Numbered from the stretch's first letter, positions 19,841 through 29,766 are shown. The stretch: DNA of 64,000 nucleotides from an uncultured Micrococcaceae bacterium (GCA_947502645.1 CANNAD010000003.1:304622-368621); one strand, 5' to 3'. Numbers and translations: made by a program. Notes: generated from the letters alone by a model not told the origin.

Positions 19841-19895
19841 GCAGCTACTCCAGAAATTTTCAGATGGTTGTGTACAGCCAGCTTAGGGGCCGGGG

Positions 19896-20504
19896 TTACT
19901 CTTCGGGCAGCGCTACGTCCGGGGTCTCCACCAGCGAAGTCAGTCTCCACTCGCCGCCGCGGAAGATGAGCTTTGCGGTATGGATGGTGCCGTTCTTGTC
20001 CCATTCACGGGCGTCTGCCACGCTGCCATCTTTGTCGAACTCGGTGTATGCGGTGGGAATCGAGGGCAGCAGAACCGTGACCTCAACTCCTTCGCCGATC
20101 TTCTCTGCGGCGGGATCAACCACGAAAACGTTCTGGATGTTTTCCTTGCCCCCGAGCATCCACCCGCCGTCGGCGTAGACAGCGTTGATGTGCTCAGCCT
20201 CAGCCGTCGGTTCCGGCGCATTGTCAACGGAGTCCAGCATGGCCGTGGTGTCACCGGTGAGCTGGGCGTAGGACTCGAGCTCGAAGTAGTAGTAGAGGAA
20301 AGCTTTCGCGCCTTCCAGGGTGGGCTGACCGGCCAGTTCGTTGGTCTCGGGGCGCTCGACCTCGCTCGCGGGGGCAGTTGAGCTGGCTGGCTTCGGCCCG
20401 GTTTCGGCAGCGGCGGTTCCTGGCTCTGCAGCGTTACCGCAACCTGTCAGCGCCATCGCGGCAAGCGCGGTCACAGCCGCAATTTTGGCAAAAGTGTGAG
20501 TCAT
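19896..20504 (-). CDS. Putative lipoprotein, DUF6318-like
   Basis: 202-residue protein with a lipoprotein signal: basic start, hydrophobic stretch and the lipobox LTGC at about residues 19-22. An Ala/Pro/Glu-rich linker leads to a domain starting near residue 60 (TLEGAKAFLYYYFEL). This domain and the later GGWMLGG segment resemble DUF6318, a family I associate with Arthrobacter-type lipoproteins. That link is from memory and is tentative. It is probably anchored to the outer face of the membrane. Function unknown. Confidence 0.7.
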   Translation of the reverse strand: MTHTFAKIAAVTALAAMALTGCGNAAEPGTAAAETGPKPASSTAPASEVERPETNELAGQPTLEGAKAFLYYYFELESYAQLTGDTTAMLDSVDNAPEPTAEAEHINAVYADGGWMLGGKENIQNVFVVDPAAEKIGEGVEVTVLLPSIPTAYTEFDKDGSVADAREWDKNGTIHTAKLIFRGGEWRLTSLVETPDVALPEE

Positions 20505-20620
20505 ATTTTGTTCCCTGGGAGTCTGCGCACGTCAACGATTAATCAACCGCCTTCCTCCACCTTATCCGTCGACTACGATTGCCAAACACGGACCCCGGGT
20601 CCATGTGGCAGACATCACCC

Positions 20621-21637
20621 TCAGAGCCAGTCGTTTCGCTTGAATGTCCAGTACAGGCCCATCCCCATTCCAATCATCATGACTATGGCAAACGGGTAGC
20701 CCAGAGCCCAGTGCAACTCGGGCATGACATCAAAGTTCATACCGTAAATGGACGCGATAAGCGTGGGCGCAAAAAGGATGGCAGCCCAGGAGGAGATCCG
20801 CTTGACCTCTTCGTTCTGCTTCAGCGAAGTCTCGGTCATTCGCTGCATTTCAGCGTTCTGCCGCTGCGCAACCAGCGTGGAATGAACGGTCAGCGCATTT
20901 TGCAGCAATGCCCGAAACGTATTGACCCGGTCAACCACACGAATCACGTGATCCTGGACATCGCGGAGCCTGCGCCCCAATTCGTTGTCGATGGTGTATT
21001 GACTCCCGTCACCTTGAAGAGTCTCGATCATTCCCTGTAACGGCTGGGTTGCCCGCTGGAACTCGATCACTTCACGGTGAAGCCGATAAATGCGCCTGGC
21101 CACCCCCGGGTTACCACCGAAAAGGTCATTCTCAATCTCATCGATGTCATTTTCCAGCCCGTTGGCCACCGGCTCATAACCGTCCACCACCTCATCAAGA
21201 ATGGCGTAGAGCACCGCGTCCGGGCCCATGGCCAGCAGCTCAGGAGTTCCCTCGAGGCGGGTGCGTACCCGGCCCAGGTCAGGGGCTTCGGCGTGACGGA
21301 TCGTCAGAACAAAATCCGGCCCTACAAAAACATGGACTTCCCCGAACTCCACCCGTTCCTCACGGTCCAGATAGCGTGCGGGGCGCAGGACCACGAAAAG
21401 CGTGTCCTGATAGTGCTCCAGCTTGGCGCGCTGGTGGCCCTTTGAGGCATCCTCGACGCTGAGATGGTGCAGGCTGAACTCGCGCGCGATGGCCTGAATC
21501 TCTTCATCATCGGGCCGGTACATGCCAATCCAGGCCATGCCCTGCACCTGCCGCATCAGCTCGAACGTCTCATCGAGGCTGTCCGGTTCCAGCCGGCGTC
21601 GGCCGTCTACATAGACGGCGTTGTCAACGAGCGGCAT
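20621..21637 (-). CDS. corA: Magnesium/cobalt transport protein CorA
   Basis: 338-residue homopentameric metal-ion channel of the CorA family. A long cytoplasmic alpha/beta and helical domain is followed by two C-terminal membrane segments. The selectivity signature GMN is present in IYGMNFDVMPEL between them. The basic tail WTFKRNDWL is typical. I start it at ATG 21637, which overlaps the purN stop region by 14 bases; an ATG at 21673 would overlap purN by about 50. Its position between purine genes is probably accidental. Confidence 0.93.
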   Translation of the reverse strand: MPLVDNAVYVDGRRRLEPDSLDETFELMRQVQGMAWIGMYRPDDEEIQAIAREFSLHHLSVEDASKGHQRAKLEHYQDTLFVVLRPARYLDREERVEFGEVHVFVGPDFVLTIRHAEAPDLGRVRTRLEGTPELLAMGPDAVLYAILDEVVDGYEPVANGLENDIDEIENDLFGGNPGVARRIYRLHREVIEFQRATQPLQGMIETLQGDGSQYTIDNELGRRLRDVQDHVIRVVDRVNTFRALLQNALTVHSTLVAQRQNAEMQRMTETSLKQNEEVKRISSWAAILFAPTLIASIYGMNFDVMPELHWALGYPFAIVMMIGMGMGLYWTFKRNDWL

Positions 21638-22205
21638 GACCCGCGCCCTCAGCGAGCCGCGCCAGAGTGTCAATCAAAAGACGACGCTCCCTGACCTTGA
21701 TGCGTTCGTGCAGGCTCTCCTCGGTGTCATCATCGAGAACGTCCACCGCCTCCTGGGCGAGGATGGGCCCTGTGTCCACACCGGCGTCGGCGATCATGAC
21801 TGTGCATCCAGTGACCTTGACGCCGTAGGCCAGGGCATCCCGCACACCATGTGCGCCCGGGAATGCGGGCAACAGGGCGGGGTGGGTGTTGAGGTACCTG
21901 TTCGGGAATCGGTCCAGGAATTCCTCACCAACGATGCGCATGAAACCCGAGGACACCACATAGTCCGGTTCATACTCCGCCACAGCCTCGGTCAGCGCGG
22001 TATTCCAGTCTGCCCGGTTGGGGAAGTCCGCGAAGTTCACCACGAAAGTATCAATGCCGGCGTCCGCGGAACGCTGAACCCCACCCGTTCCGGGACGGTC
22101 CGCACCCACGGCCGCGATGTCCACCGGCAGCTCCCCGCTCTGGACAGCATCGATGAGGGCCTGCAGGTTGGATCCGGTGCCTGAAACAAGGACGACTATG
22201 CGCAT
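21624..22205 (-). CDS. purN: Phosphoribosylglycinamide formyltransferase
   Basis: Converts GAR to FGAR with 10-formyl-THF in purine synthesis. The N-terminal VVLVSGTGSNLQALIDA, the catalytic loop LNTHPALLPAFPGAHGVRDAL and GVKVTGCTVMIADAGVDTGPIL are classic PurN motifs (catalytic Asn, His and Asp all present). Length 193 is normal. It is divergent from a small membrane protein gene 39 bases away. folD and glyA in this window supply its folate cofactor pool. Confidence 0.97.
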   Translation of the reverse strand: MRIVVLVSGTGSNLQALIDAVQSGELPVDIAAVGADRPGTGGVQRSADAGIDTFVVNFADFPNRADWNTALTEAVAEYEPDYVVSSGFMRIVGEEFLDRFPNRYLNTHPALLPAFPGAHGVRDALAYGVKVTGCTVMIADAGVDTGPILAQEAVDVLDDDTEESLHERIKVRERRLLIDTLARLAEGAGHAAR

Positions 22206-22244
22206 GCGTCAACTTTAGGCGTGCGCACCCTCTAGGCTAAAACA

Positions 22245-22646
22245 ATGGATCAGAATGCATCGCCCTCACCCGAGCAGGAGAAGGCCATCAAGGGCAGGAG
22301 TCTCCTGCGGTGGTTTATGGTCTTCTTTGCGCTGATGCTCATCACCGGGACTTTCCCACTTCCGTGGAAGGTTCTGGGCCTGGTCACCGGCCTCACGGCC
22401 GTCGTTATGGGTATTTTGACGCTGGTTCATCTGTTTCGATTCAAGATGTCAGGCCTCCTGAAGGTGACCACGATTCTGGGCCTTGTCATCACGCTGTTCT
22501 CCACCGTGGGGACGACGGCCATGATCGCGCTCTGGCCCTTCACGGCCGACTATGAGCAGTGCATGGAGCTGGCGCTGACGCTTGAGACCAAAGCGGAGTG
22601 CCAGGAAAACTACCTCACTCTGAACGGGCTGCTTCCGAGCCCGTAG
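22245..22646 (+). CDS. Small membrane protein, unknown function
   Basis: 133-residue protein with three probable membrane segments (about residues 23-42, 46-65 and 75-98) and a C-terminal extracellular or periplasmic tail with two Cys residues (YEQCMEL and AECQENY) that could pair. No family recognised. It lies between divergent purN and a convergent DUF6350-like gene. Confidence 0.75.
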   Translation: MDQNASPSPEQEKAIKGRSLLRWFMVFFALMLITGTFPLPWKVLGLVTGLTAVVMGILTLVHLFRFKMSGLLKVTTILGLVITLFSTVGTTAMIALWPFTADYEQCMELALTLETKAECQENYLTLNGLLPSP

Positions 22647-22652
22647 CGCCTA

Positions 22653-23921
22653 TCAGGTGGTGGAACGTTCGCGCTCCAGCCAAGGCCCCAGCGCGTAGCC
22701 GACGACGACGCCGATGGCGATCTCCGGAGCGAGCCAAAGCGCTACCTCCAGCGGTGCGGGACCAATGTCCACGAAGCGCCCGATGCCGGCCGATCCGCGG
22801 GCGAGCCACGCAACAACGGCCCCGCCCAGACCGCTGACCACCCCGACAAACGCGGCGAGCACCAGGGTGGAAATGGTCGACGTCAGCCAGCGGATGTCAA
22901 TCTTGATGGCGAGCCACTCGTCGAAATGATTCTCGCCTTCGCGCAAAAACCACCAACCGGCGAGGACACCTGCGAGAACGGGAAGCATGAGGACAGCAAA
23001 CCCGTAGTCGAGGTTTCCAGTGGGAAGGGCTCCGAGAATGGGGATGGACGGGAGCGGCCCGACATTTGTGGCCAGCGGGCTGATGGAGCTTCCGGTTCCG
23101 AGCGCAAAGCCTGCGCCCGTGGACCAGGCAAGTGCCCATCCCGCGAAGTTGGGCAGCATGCCCAGCTGCGCGATGGTCAGGAAACTGCCGCCGACGATAC
23201 CGGGCTCCAGCCGTTCGTAGATGGTGACGATGTCGGCCCAGTGAAGTGCAAGGGTGCAGGCCAGCAGGAGCGAGGCAAGACCTGTAGCAGCGGTAATTCC
23301 CAGCAGCCCGGCGCGGATGGCGGCCCAGACGTAGGATCCGGCCCAGCGTGAGTGCTGACTGGTTTTGGCAATCCAGACAGCGAGATCCATTCCGATCAGT
23401 CTCGCCCAGGATCCGGCTTCACGGTATGCGCCGAAGAACAAACCTGCGCCGGCAGGGATCAGCGGGATGAGTGCGCCCGCGACGAGTGAGACCGATGCCT
23501 CCTGGGTGCTGCAGAGGTACGCCGTCATGAGCCCGAGGGCGGCATAGGTTCCGAGGGCCCCGATGAGCGCCTGCCACATCTGGTCCGTATAGGAGGCGCG
23601 CGCCAGCCGGCGTCCTGAGCGCCAGGCCAGGGCAAAAGGGATCAGCGTCAGACCGAGTGGAATCAGCGAGAGGACGCCTGAATCCTGCCCCACACTGTCC
23701 GGGAACTTCAGGGTCAGCGGGACGCCATGAATCAGCAGCCATGCCTGGCCGGCAAGCCGCGCCAGCGAGAAAAAGCTCCTGTCGTCGAAGCCGTTGGCGA
23801 ACCATACTCCGGTGAGCGGCAGCACGACGGCGAGGGCCGACAGCAGGGCGGCCTGTCCGAATTCGAAGACCCCTTGCAGCCAGAGCGGCATGGCAGGCAT
23901 TGTGCGCGTCGGAAGTTTCAT
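22653..23921 (-). CDS. Polytopic membrane protein, DUF6350-like
   Basis: 422-residue protein with about ten hydrophobic segments throughout, opening in QAALLSALAVVLPLTGVWF. Size, topology and genomic position beside purN match the DUF6350 family of actinobacteria, which has no assigned function. The identification rests on context and general resemblance. It ends six bases from the end of the convergent small membrane protein gene. Confidence 0.75.
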   Translation of the reverse strand: MKLPTRTMPAMPLWLQGVFEFGQAALLSALAVVLPLTGVWFANGFDDRSFFSLARLAGQAWLLIHGVPLTLKFPDSVGQDSGVLSLIPLGLTLIPFALAWRSGRRLARASYTDQMWQALIGALGTYAALGLMTAYLCSTQEASVSLVAGALIPLIPAGAGLFFGAYREAGSWARLIGMDLAVWIAKTSQHSRWAGSYVWAAIRAGLLGITAATGLASLLLACTLALHWADIVTIYERLEPGIVGGSFLTIAQLGMLPNFAGWALAWSTGAGFALGTGSSISPLATNVGPLPSIPILGALPTGNLDYGFAVLMLPVLAGVLAGWWFLREGENHFDEWLAIKIDIRWLTSTISTLVLAAFVGVVSGLGGAVVAWLARGSAGIGRFVDIGPAPLEVALWLAPEIAIGVVVGYALGPWLERERSTT

Positions 23922-24003
23922 CTGCTCTATCGTCCCACCACCGCTTGTGCTCTTCGACCAGCGACGCGACGGAAGGTTTCCTGCATCGCAGGTTCGGCCC
24001 TGC

Positions 24004-24756
24004 TCAGGCCAGGAGGTCTGCGAGACCCTTGCCGAAGGCCGTTGCAGCTCCGATGAAGGCTATGACGACGACGGCGATGCGGGCATGGTCATCGCGGACG
24101 TGTCGGGCGAGTTTTTCGCCGACGAAAATCCCGGCGCTGATTGCCAGTGCAATTCCTGCCCATGCCCAGATGGGGATCGGCGGTACCTGGTCCGGCGCGA
24201 GCGTGATTTTGGTGATGAGGGTAACGAGTCCTATGACGACGAAAAACGGTTGCAGCGTGGCCGCAAAGGGACGCTGCGGCCAGCGGGCAAGGAGTGCGTA
24301 GACACTGACCGCGGGTCCGCCGACCCCTGCCATGGAGTTGGTCAGCCCGGCTGCCATTCCTGCCACTGCTTTGGGGAGGTTTCCGGTCAGGACCATGGTG
24401 GAGCGTTGGAGCAGCAGGGAGATGGTGAGCGCGGCAAGAACGACGGCGCCGACCGTCACGGCAAGCGGTGCAGCCGGTAGGTAGACGGCCGCGAACGATC
24501 CGGGGATTGATCCAAGCACCGACGGTAGCGTCAACCATCGGAACATGCTCCAGTCGATGTCCTTCCAGACACGGACAGTGATGATGGCGGAGGACACGAC
24601 TCCGCAGATATTCACGAGCAGTACGCCTTCGTGGGGTCCGAGCATCAGGACCAGGAAGGGGACGATCAGCATGGCAAAGCCGATGCCCGCTATGCGTTGA
24701 GTTGTGGATCCCAGGAAGATGGCCGCGATGATGGCGATGAGCAGTCCTGTGGTCAC
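24004..24756 (-). CDS. TauE/SafE-family membrane exporter
   Basis: 250-residue protein with about eight membrane segments in two repeats. It resembles the sulfite/organosulfonate exporter (TauE/SafE) family; GIGFAMLIVPFLVLMLGP and GLTNSMAGVGGPAVSVYAL are the two conserved Gly/Pro-rich repeats. Family members move small sulfur or carboxylate anions. No sulfur metabolism genes lie next to it, so the substrate is open. Confidence 0.87.
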   Translation of the reverse strand: MTTGLLIAIIAAIFLGSTTQRIAGIGFAMLIVPFLVLMLGPHEGVLLVNICGVVSSAIITVRVWKDIDWSMFRWLTLPSVLGSIPGSFAAVYLPAAPLAVTVGAVVLAALTISLLLQRSTMVLTGNLPKAVAGMAAGLTNSMAGVGGPAVSVYALLARWPQRPFAATLQPFFVVIGLVTLITKITLAPDQVPPIPIWAWAGIALAISAGIFVGEKLARHVRDDHARIAVVVIAFIGAATAFGKGLADLLA

Positions 24757-24922
24757 CTGTTTAGCCTATCCCGTCCCCTTCTGCAGGGCTGAGAGGGCTG
24801 CCTCCCCGGGGCACCGAATGCCATGGCGGTAATTTACTAAGTTTGCTGTTCATTGGTGATTGATCGAGCTTATGCTGGGCACGTAACCATGCACGCTCCA
24901 GCACGGAATCAGGAGTAATAAA

Positions 24923-25474
24923 ATGATCACGAAGCAGAACATTGACGACATTCTCAACAGTGGCGGGCACGTGGTCGGGCCCGATGGTCACAAGATCGGC
25001 TCCATCGGCCAGTTTTACGTCGACGATGATTCCGGGCGCCCTACCTGGGTCACCACAAAAACAGGCCTCTTCGGCACCTCGGCATCCTTCGTCCCCCTGA
25101 CGGACGCGAGAGTGGAGGGGAACGACGTTCACGTCCCCTACGACAAGGACACCGTCAAGGACGCACCCCGCACCGAAGCTGATTCACAGCTCTCACCCGA
25201 AGAAGAAGACCGCCTTTACGAGCACTACCGCGTGGCCGACAGCACCGGAGCGGAAACGGAGACTGGAGCTGAAACGAAGACCGGCACACATACCGACGGC
25301 ACGTATTCGGGTGTAACCACGGGCACCGATGACATGCGCGGCGAACGGACCGGAACGCATCTGAGCGACGACGACTTCGGCGAGCGCAGCAGCATGGAAC
25401 GCCAGGAAGCCCCCGACCGTACCCGCCTGCGCAAGTATGTGGTGACGGACAGGGACCGCGACGACAGGATCTGA
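24923..25474 (+). CDS. PRC-barrel domain protein
   Basis: 183-residue soluble protein. Residues 1-75 form a PRC-barrel-like domain (GHVVGPDGHKIGSIGQFYVDD, then PTWVTTKTGLFGTSASFVPL). The rest is acidic and Thr/Glu-rich with TGAETETGAETKTG repeats and a charged tail, probably disordered. PRC-barrel proteins of this type are widespread in actinobacteria and often linked to stress, but the role here is unknown. A good ribosome site (CAGGAG) precedes ATG at 24923. Confidence 0.85.
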   Translation: MITKQNIDDILNSGGHVVGPDGHKIGSIGQFYVDDDSGRPTWVTTKTGLFGTSASFVPLTDARVEGNDVHVPYDKDTVKDAPRTEADSQLSPEEEDRLYEHYRVADSTGAETETGAETKTGTHTDGTYSGVTTGTDDMRGERTGTHLSDDDFGERSSMERQEAPDRTRLRKYVVTDRDRDDRI

Positions 25475-25556
25475 TCAGTTTCTGCACTTCCGCCGTGCGT
25501 TTGTGTAGTGGGCTTATCATGGGAAAAACACCCACCACACTTTTTCGGAGGCTTCG

Positions 25557-27152
25557 ATTACAAACTCAGTCGCGCAGCAGGACGCATACTTCGGAGCTCC
25601 GGAGCCGGGCCCCGAGCCCGAAGTTTTCGAAACAGTTTCCAGCGCGGCGGACCAGAGGTTCCGAAGTCGCAGCGACCTGACTCTGGTCAAGGGCCGCTTC
25701 GCCCTGATCAACCGTGACCTCACGCCGAACGACGCCATGGTTGAGGATCTGCTGTTCATCCGCAATGTCCTTGACGAAGCCGGAATCTCCTACCTGCTGG
25801 TCCGTGGTAACGACACCAGACCGGTCATCGCCGTCGACTTCCAGAATGCGGACGTGTTTCGTGACGCGCTGATGACCGCGTGTGCCAACGAACCTTTTTA
25901 TGTCCGAACAGTGGACACGAAGGGGCGTTCGACCCGCCTCGTGGCGGACGGGATCTTCTCCCGTAGCGGCATGGCACGGATTTTCCGGCTGTTCCGGCCG
26001 AGGATCGAGCCTTTCGGGGAATTGGTCTATGGCCCGTCCGCCGGAGTTCAGGTGGAGTTCTGGGAACGCGCTGGCGAATTGATGATCCTGCCCATGGAGA
26101 ATTCGCTGACACGGCGTTCCATCGACGCCGCGGAGATGGTGCGCGGAACCGTTGAAAGGCACGGGCTTACCTGGCCCACGATCGACAACATGTTTGCTGA
26201 CCACGCAACGGACATCGACTTCGATATCGACATGGTGTTTTCCTGGGTGGACGGGAGCTCCCCTGAATACCGGGCTGCCCGTGCGGCACGGATGAAGGAC
26301 GTGGTCGTTGGGGAGGGCGATGACCACGAAGCCCGATTCCGCCAGATCAATGAGCTCAAGTACGCGTTGCGATCCGTGTACATGTTTGCGCCGTGGGTCC
26401 GGCACATCTTCATTGCCACCGACTCGCCACGGCCCGAGTGGCTCGCCGACCACCATGCTGTCACGCTGGTGCCCTCGGAAGAGCACTTCGCTGATCCGTC
26501 GGTGCTGCCCACACATAACTCCCAGGCCGTCGAAAGCCAGTTGCAGCACATCAGGGGATTGTCCGAGCACTTCCTGTACTCCAACGACGACATGTTCTTT
26601 GGCCGTCCGGTGAGCCCTGGCATGTTTTTCTCCCCGGGCGGCATCACCAAGTTCATTCAGGCCGAAACGCGCATCGGCCTCGGAGACAATGACGCGGAGC
26701 GCAGCGGGTTCGAGAACGCGGCGCGGGTCAACCGCCGTCTGCTGCACGAACGGTTCGGCAGAATCACGACGCGTCACCTGGAGCATTGCGCTGCACCGCT
26801 GCGCAAGAGCGTGCTGTTGGAAATGGAAAAGGAATTTGCCGAGGAATTCGCTGCCACAGCAGCTTCCCGATTCCGTGCCAAGGACAATATCTCGGTCACG
26901 AACTCGCTATACCACTACTACGCGCTGCTCACCGGCAGGGCCGTCACCCAGGAATCAGCAAAAGTGACGTACGTGGACACCACCACCTACTCGGGTCTCA
27001 AGAATCTGCGCAAGCTCCTAGCCAAACGGCACCGCGACTGCTTCTGCCTCAATGACGGCAGTTTCCCGGAGGTCCCTGCCGAGGAACGGGCCCACTTGGT
27101 TACGGACTTCCTGGAGAAGTATTTCCCGTTCAAGGCACCGTGGGAAAAGTAG
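25557..27152 (+). CDS. Stealth-family sugar-phosphate transferase, apparent ATT start
   Basis: Stealth proteins transfer hexose-1-phosphates to make capsule-like or cell-wall phosphoglycans. Motifs visible are DIDMVFSWVDGSSPEY, FRQINELKYALRSVY, HIFIATDSPRPEWL and HFLYSNDDMFFGRPV, the family's conserved regions. The first in-frame ATG is at 25737, but the family-typical LVKGRFALINRDLTP lies upstream of it. Reading back, the only start-like codon after the stop at 25506 is ATT at 25557, five bases after a perfect GGAGG. I therefore place the start there (531 residues). ATT starts are rare but known, as in infC. Its stop is one base from the end of the convergent phosphatase gene. Confidence 0.8.
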   Translation: MTNSVAQQDAYFGAPEPGPEPEVFETVSSAADQRFRSRSDLTLVKGRFALINRDLTPNDAMVEDLLFIRNVLDEAGISYLLVRGNDTRPVIAVDFQNADVFRDALMTACANEPFYVRTVDTKGRSTRLVADGIFSRSGMARIFRLFRPRIEPFGELVYGPSAGVQVEFWERAGELMILPMENSLTRRSIDAAEMVRGTVERHGLTWPTIDNMFADHATDIDFDIDMVFSWVDGSSPEYRAARAARMKDVVVGEGDDHEARFRQINELKYALRSVYMFAPWVRHIFIATDSPRPEWLADHHAVTLVPSEEHFADPSVLPTHNSQAVESQLQHIRGLSEHFLYSNDDMFFGRPVSPGMFFSPGGITKFIQAETRIGLGDNDAERSGFENAARVNRRLLHERFGRITTRHLEHCAAPLRKSVLLEMEKEFAEEFAATAASRFRAKDNISVTNSLYHYYALLTGRAVTQESAKVTYVDTTTYSGLKNLRKLLAKRHRDCFCLNDGSFPEVPAEERAHLVTDFLEKYFPFKAPWEK

Positions 27153-27153
27153 C

Positions 27154-28056
27154 CTAAGCGGACGCCAGTACAGGCGCATCGGCAATGTGGACGCCATGCG
27201 CCGCGAGTCGCTTCTGCGTTTCGTCACGCCCCACTACTTCGCCCACCGAAGCGTACGTGCCGATGGGGACCACGGAATGGACGAGAGTTTCCGGGTAAAC
27301 GTGCACCAGGTTGTACGCCTGGGCGCCGTCCTGCCCGCGGGTGCCGCCGGCGTCGTGCATCAGGTCCTGTGTGTAACACGTGGCCGACGCCACCGATACG
27401 GGAATGCCCGCGAACGTGGCCGACGTCGAGTAATGGAGGTGGCCTGCCAGGATGCTTCGGACATCGGTTCCGCGCACGACGTCGGCCAGGCTGGCCTGAT
27501 CCCTCAGCTCGACGAGGACTGCCAGATCCTGAACGCTCGGCACGGGCGGGTGGTGCATGGCCAGAATGGTGCCCAGAGGCGCGGGCACGGCCAGCTCACC
27601 GGCCAGCCAGGACAGCTGAGCGCTGGATAGACGGCCGTAGTGGTGGCCGGGAACTGTGGAGTCCAGGGTGATGATGCGCAGTCCGCCGATCCAGTGCGTC
27701 ACGTCGACGGGATGTGTACCGGCGGGCTCTTCGAGCAGACCGGTCCGAAAGGCGCTGCGGTCGTCGTGATTTCCCATCGCCCAGATGACGCGCGCCCCGA
27801 GCCTCGCCGCCGCTGGGTCCACCAGGGCTCGAAGCTTTGCGTACGCGCCAGGTTCACCCTTGTCCGCGAGATCCCCCGTGAAGAGAATCGCTTCAGGCCG
27901 GGCCCCTGATGCTTCCAACTCCTGGAAGATCCGTTTCAGCCGGGCCTCGCTGTCCACATCCCCGTAGAGCGGTCCGGCTCCGGCGAGCAGGTGGGTATCG
28001 GACATGTGAAGAAGGAAGTGCTGCGGCCGTGGATGCTCGGCCGTCCGGTGTTCCAT
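27154..28056 (-). CDS. Metallophosphoesterase, CpdA/Icc-like
   Basis: 300-residue calcineurin-type phosphoesterase with a dinuclear metal site. The motifs run in order: MSDTHL (residue 18), FTGDLAD (about 59), AMGNHDDR (about 94), LAMHHPP (about 167) and AGHLHYS (about 205). This matches class III cyclic-nucleotide phosphodiesterases of the CpdA type, but substrates of actinobacterial members vary. It is convergent with the Stealth gene, with only one base between stops. Confidence 0.9.
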   Translation of the reverse strand: MEHRTAEHPRPQHFLLHMSDTHLLAGAGPLYGDVDSEARLKRIFQELEASGARPEAILFTGDLADKGEPGAYAKLRALVDPAAARLGARVIWAMGNHDDRSAFRTGLLEEPAGTHPVDVTHWIGGLRIITLDSTVPGHHYGRLSSAQLSWLAGELAVPAPLGTILAMHHPPVPSVQDLAVLVELRDQASLADVVRGTDVRSILAGHLHYSTSATFAGIPVSVASATCYTQDLMHDAGGTRGQDGAQAYNLVHVYPETLVHSVVPIGTYASVGEVVGRDETQKRLAAHGVHIADAPVLASA

Positions 28057-28245
28057 GGTGACCTTCTCGATAGTTGGTCTTCTGGGTACTCACGTCACAT
28101 ACAACCAGAGGAGAATGAATTTCCGGTGTACGACGTCCGGCAAGTCGGGAAACAACAGGTTGCAGGCTGCGTTCAGGCGCTGGACCAGGCACGTCCTTGA
28201 ACGTAGGCTCGAAAAGAAACCATCCTGACTAACGAAGGGAACACC

Positions 28246-28671
28246 ATGAAGCTCACCCATCTCCCCCTCCGCCTGGCCACAGGCGCATTCATTCTCAATT
28301 CGGGAATCTCCAAAATGAACCTCGACAAGGACACCGCGGGATACATGCAGGGTATGGCCGCCAAAGCCTTCCCGCAGGCCGGCGACATGGAACCGGAAAA
28401 GTTCGGTAAGATCCTGAGCGCTGCGGAGATTACTGTGGGCGCCATGCTGCTGGTGCCGTTCGTACCCAGCAAATTGGCTGGGCTCGCTCTGGCAGGTTTT
28501 TCCGGCGGCCTGCTCACCATGTACTTCAAGACACCCGAGATGACGGAAGAGGACGGCATCCGCCCCACACAGGACGGAACGGCAGTAGCGAAGGACTCCT
28601 GGATGGCGGCCATCGCTCTGGCCCTGATCCTGGACCGCAGCCACAAGAAGCACAAGAAAATCAAGAAGTAG
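28246..28671 (+). CDS. DoxX-like small membrane protein
   Basis: 141-residue protein with about four hydrophobic segments. The N-terminal PLRLATGAFILNSGISKM and the AAEITVGAMLLVPF segment resemble the DoxX/YphA-like group, whose members are linked to redox or thiosulfate chemistry in some organisms. The tail is strongly basic (HKKHKKIKK). A clear ribosome site (GAAGGGAA) precedes ATG. Function unknown. Confidence 0.75.
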   Translation: MKLTHLPLRLATGAFILNSGISKMNLDKDTAGYMQGMAAKAFPQAGDMEPEKFGKILSAAEITVGAMLLVPFVPSKLAGLALAGFSGGLLTMYFKTPEMTEEDGIRPTQDGTAVAKDSWMAAIALALILDRSHKKHKKIKK

Positions 28672-28812
28672 CCGCATGATCCTGCGCTCCGCATCAGTGA
28701 TGCTGGCCCTGTTGCCAGTTCTGGCATCGGGACCAGCCGCTGGTGCGGAGATCCGGCCCAACCAGGCTCCAAAATTCAAGGATTAGACCTGAACTCCGAA
28801 CTATCCGAGGCG

Positions 28813-29763
28813 ATGTCCGCCCCTGCCCTCCCCTATCACCGTGCAGCCAGATCATGGCAGGGCTACCGCTGGTGGAAGCCTCTACTTACCGCACTGCTAG
28901 CGACGACGTTCTTCCTGGTCTTCACTTTGCTGCTGGTCGGCGTGCTCCTTGCGGTGGCCTTCACCGCTGGTGACGGCCTGCCCATGCTGGAACGCATGGC
29001 GAACCTGGACCTGAGCGATCCGTTCACGTTCGGCTTCGCCATGATCTCCGTGATTCTCATGCTCCCGGCCATCATCCTGGCAACGCTCATTATGGGCCCG
29101 CGGCCGCTCGGCATGCTGTCCTCGGTGGCTGGCCGCCTCCGCTGGCGATGGTTGATGCAGTGCACGGGACTTGCCGTCGTCGTCTTCGCTGTGAGCTTTG
29201 GTGTGAGCCTGCTGCTGCCCGCAGGATCCGGAGAGGAATTGCCCGCACCGGACTTCACGGCCGCGACAGTGCTCCCGCTGGTGATCATGACGCTCCTCCT
29301 GGTGCCGGTGCAGGCGACCGCTGAGGAATATGTGTTCCGCGGCTATCTGATGCAGGCCATCGGCGGATGGCTCAAGCACCCGGCCTTCGCGATTCTGCTG
29401 CCGGTTCCCCTCTTTGTTCTGGGGCACGTGTACGAACCGCTTGGCCAGATCGACGTCGCTATTTTCGCGATCTTCGCCGGATGGATCACCTGGCGCACCG
29501 GAGGTCTGGAAGCCGCCATTGCCGCGCACGTGGTCAACAATGCCACGATCTTCCTGCTCGGCTCTGTGGGGCTCGTGGATGTCAATGCCACGAATGTTGA
29601 ACCGCTGGCTCTGCTCGTCACCATCCCGACTCTGGGCGTTTTCGCGTGGCTGGTTCTGCGACTGGCAGATCGGCACAACATCACACGCACTGTCCCTGCC
29701 CGTACCGTGGTGCACAATGCCGCAGGACCTGTTCAGATGGTTCCCACAACGCCTAATGTTTGA
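28813..29763 (+). CDS. CPBP-family intramembrane metalloprotease
   Basis: 316-residue membrane protein with about eight segments, of the CAAX protease / bacteriocin-processing (Abi, CPBP) family. The diagnostic motifs are present: EEYVFRGY (EExxxR, about residue 178), LFVLGHVYE (FxxxH, about 208) and AAHVVNNATIF (HxxxN/D, about 242). Members cleave prenylated or membrane substrates and sometimes confer bacteriocin immunity. The target here is unknown. The next gene starts four bases downstream. Confidence 0.9.
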   Translation: MSAPALPYHRAARSWQGYRWWKPLLTALLATTFFLVFTLLLVGVLLAVAFTAGDGLPMLERMANLDLSDPFTFGFAMISVILMLPAIILATLIMGPRPLGMLSSVAGRLRWRWLMQCTGLAVVVFAVSFGVSLLLPAGSGEELPAPDFTAATVLPLVIMTLLLVPVQATAEEYVFRGYLMQAIGGWLKHPAFAILLPVPLFVLGHVYEPLGQIDVAIFAIFAGWITWRTGGLEAAIAAHVVNNATIFLLGSVGLVDVNATNVEPLALLVTIPTLGVFAWLVLRLADRHNITRTVPARTVVHNAAGPVQMVPTTPNV

Positions 29764-29766
29764 TGC

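Noticed and set aside
25566-26786. Antisense open frame of about 406 codons opposite the Stealth gene
   Set aside because: The Stealth frame has conserved family motifs throughout; the antisense product is Arg/Gly/His-rich and shadow-like.
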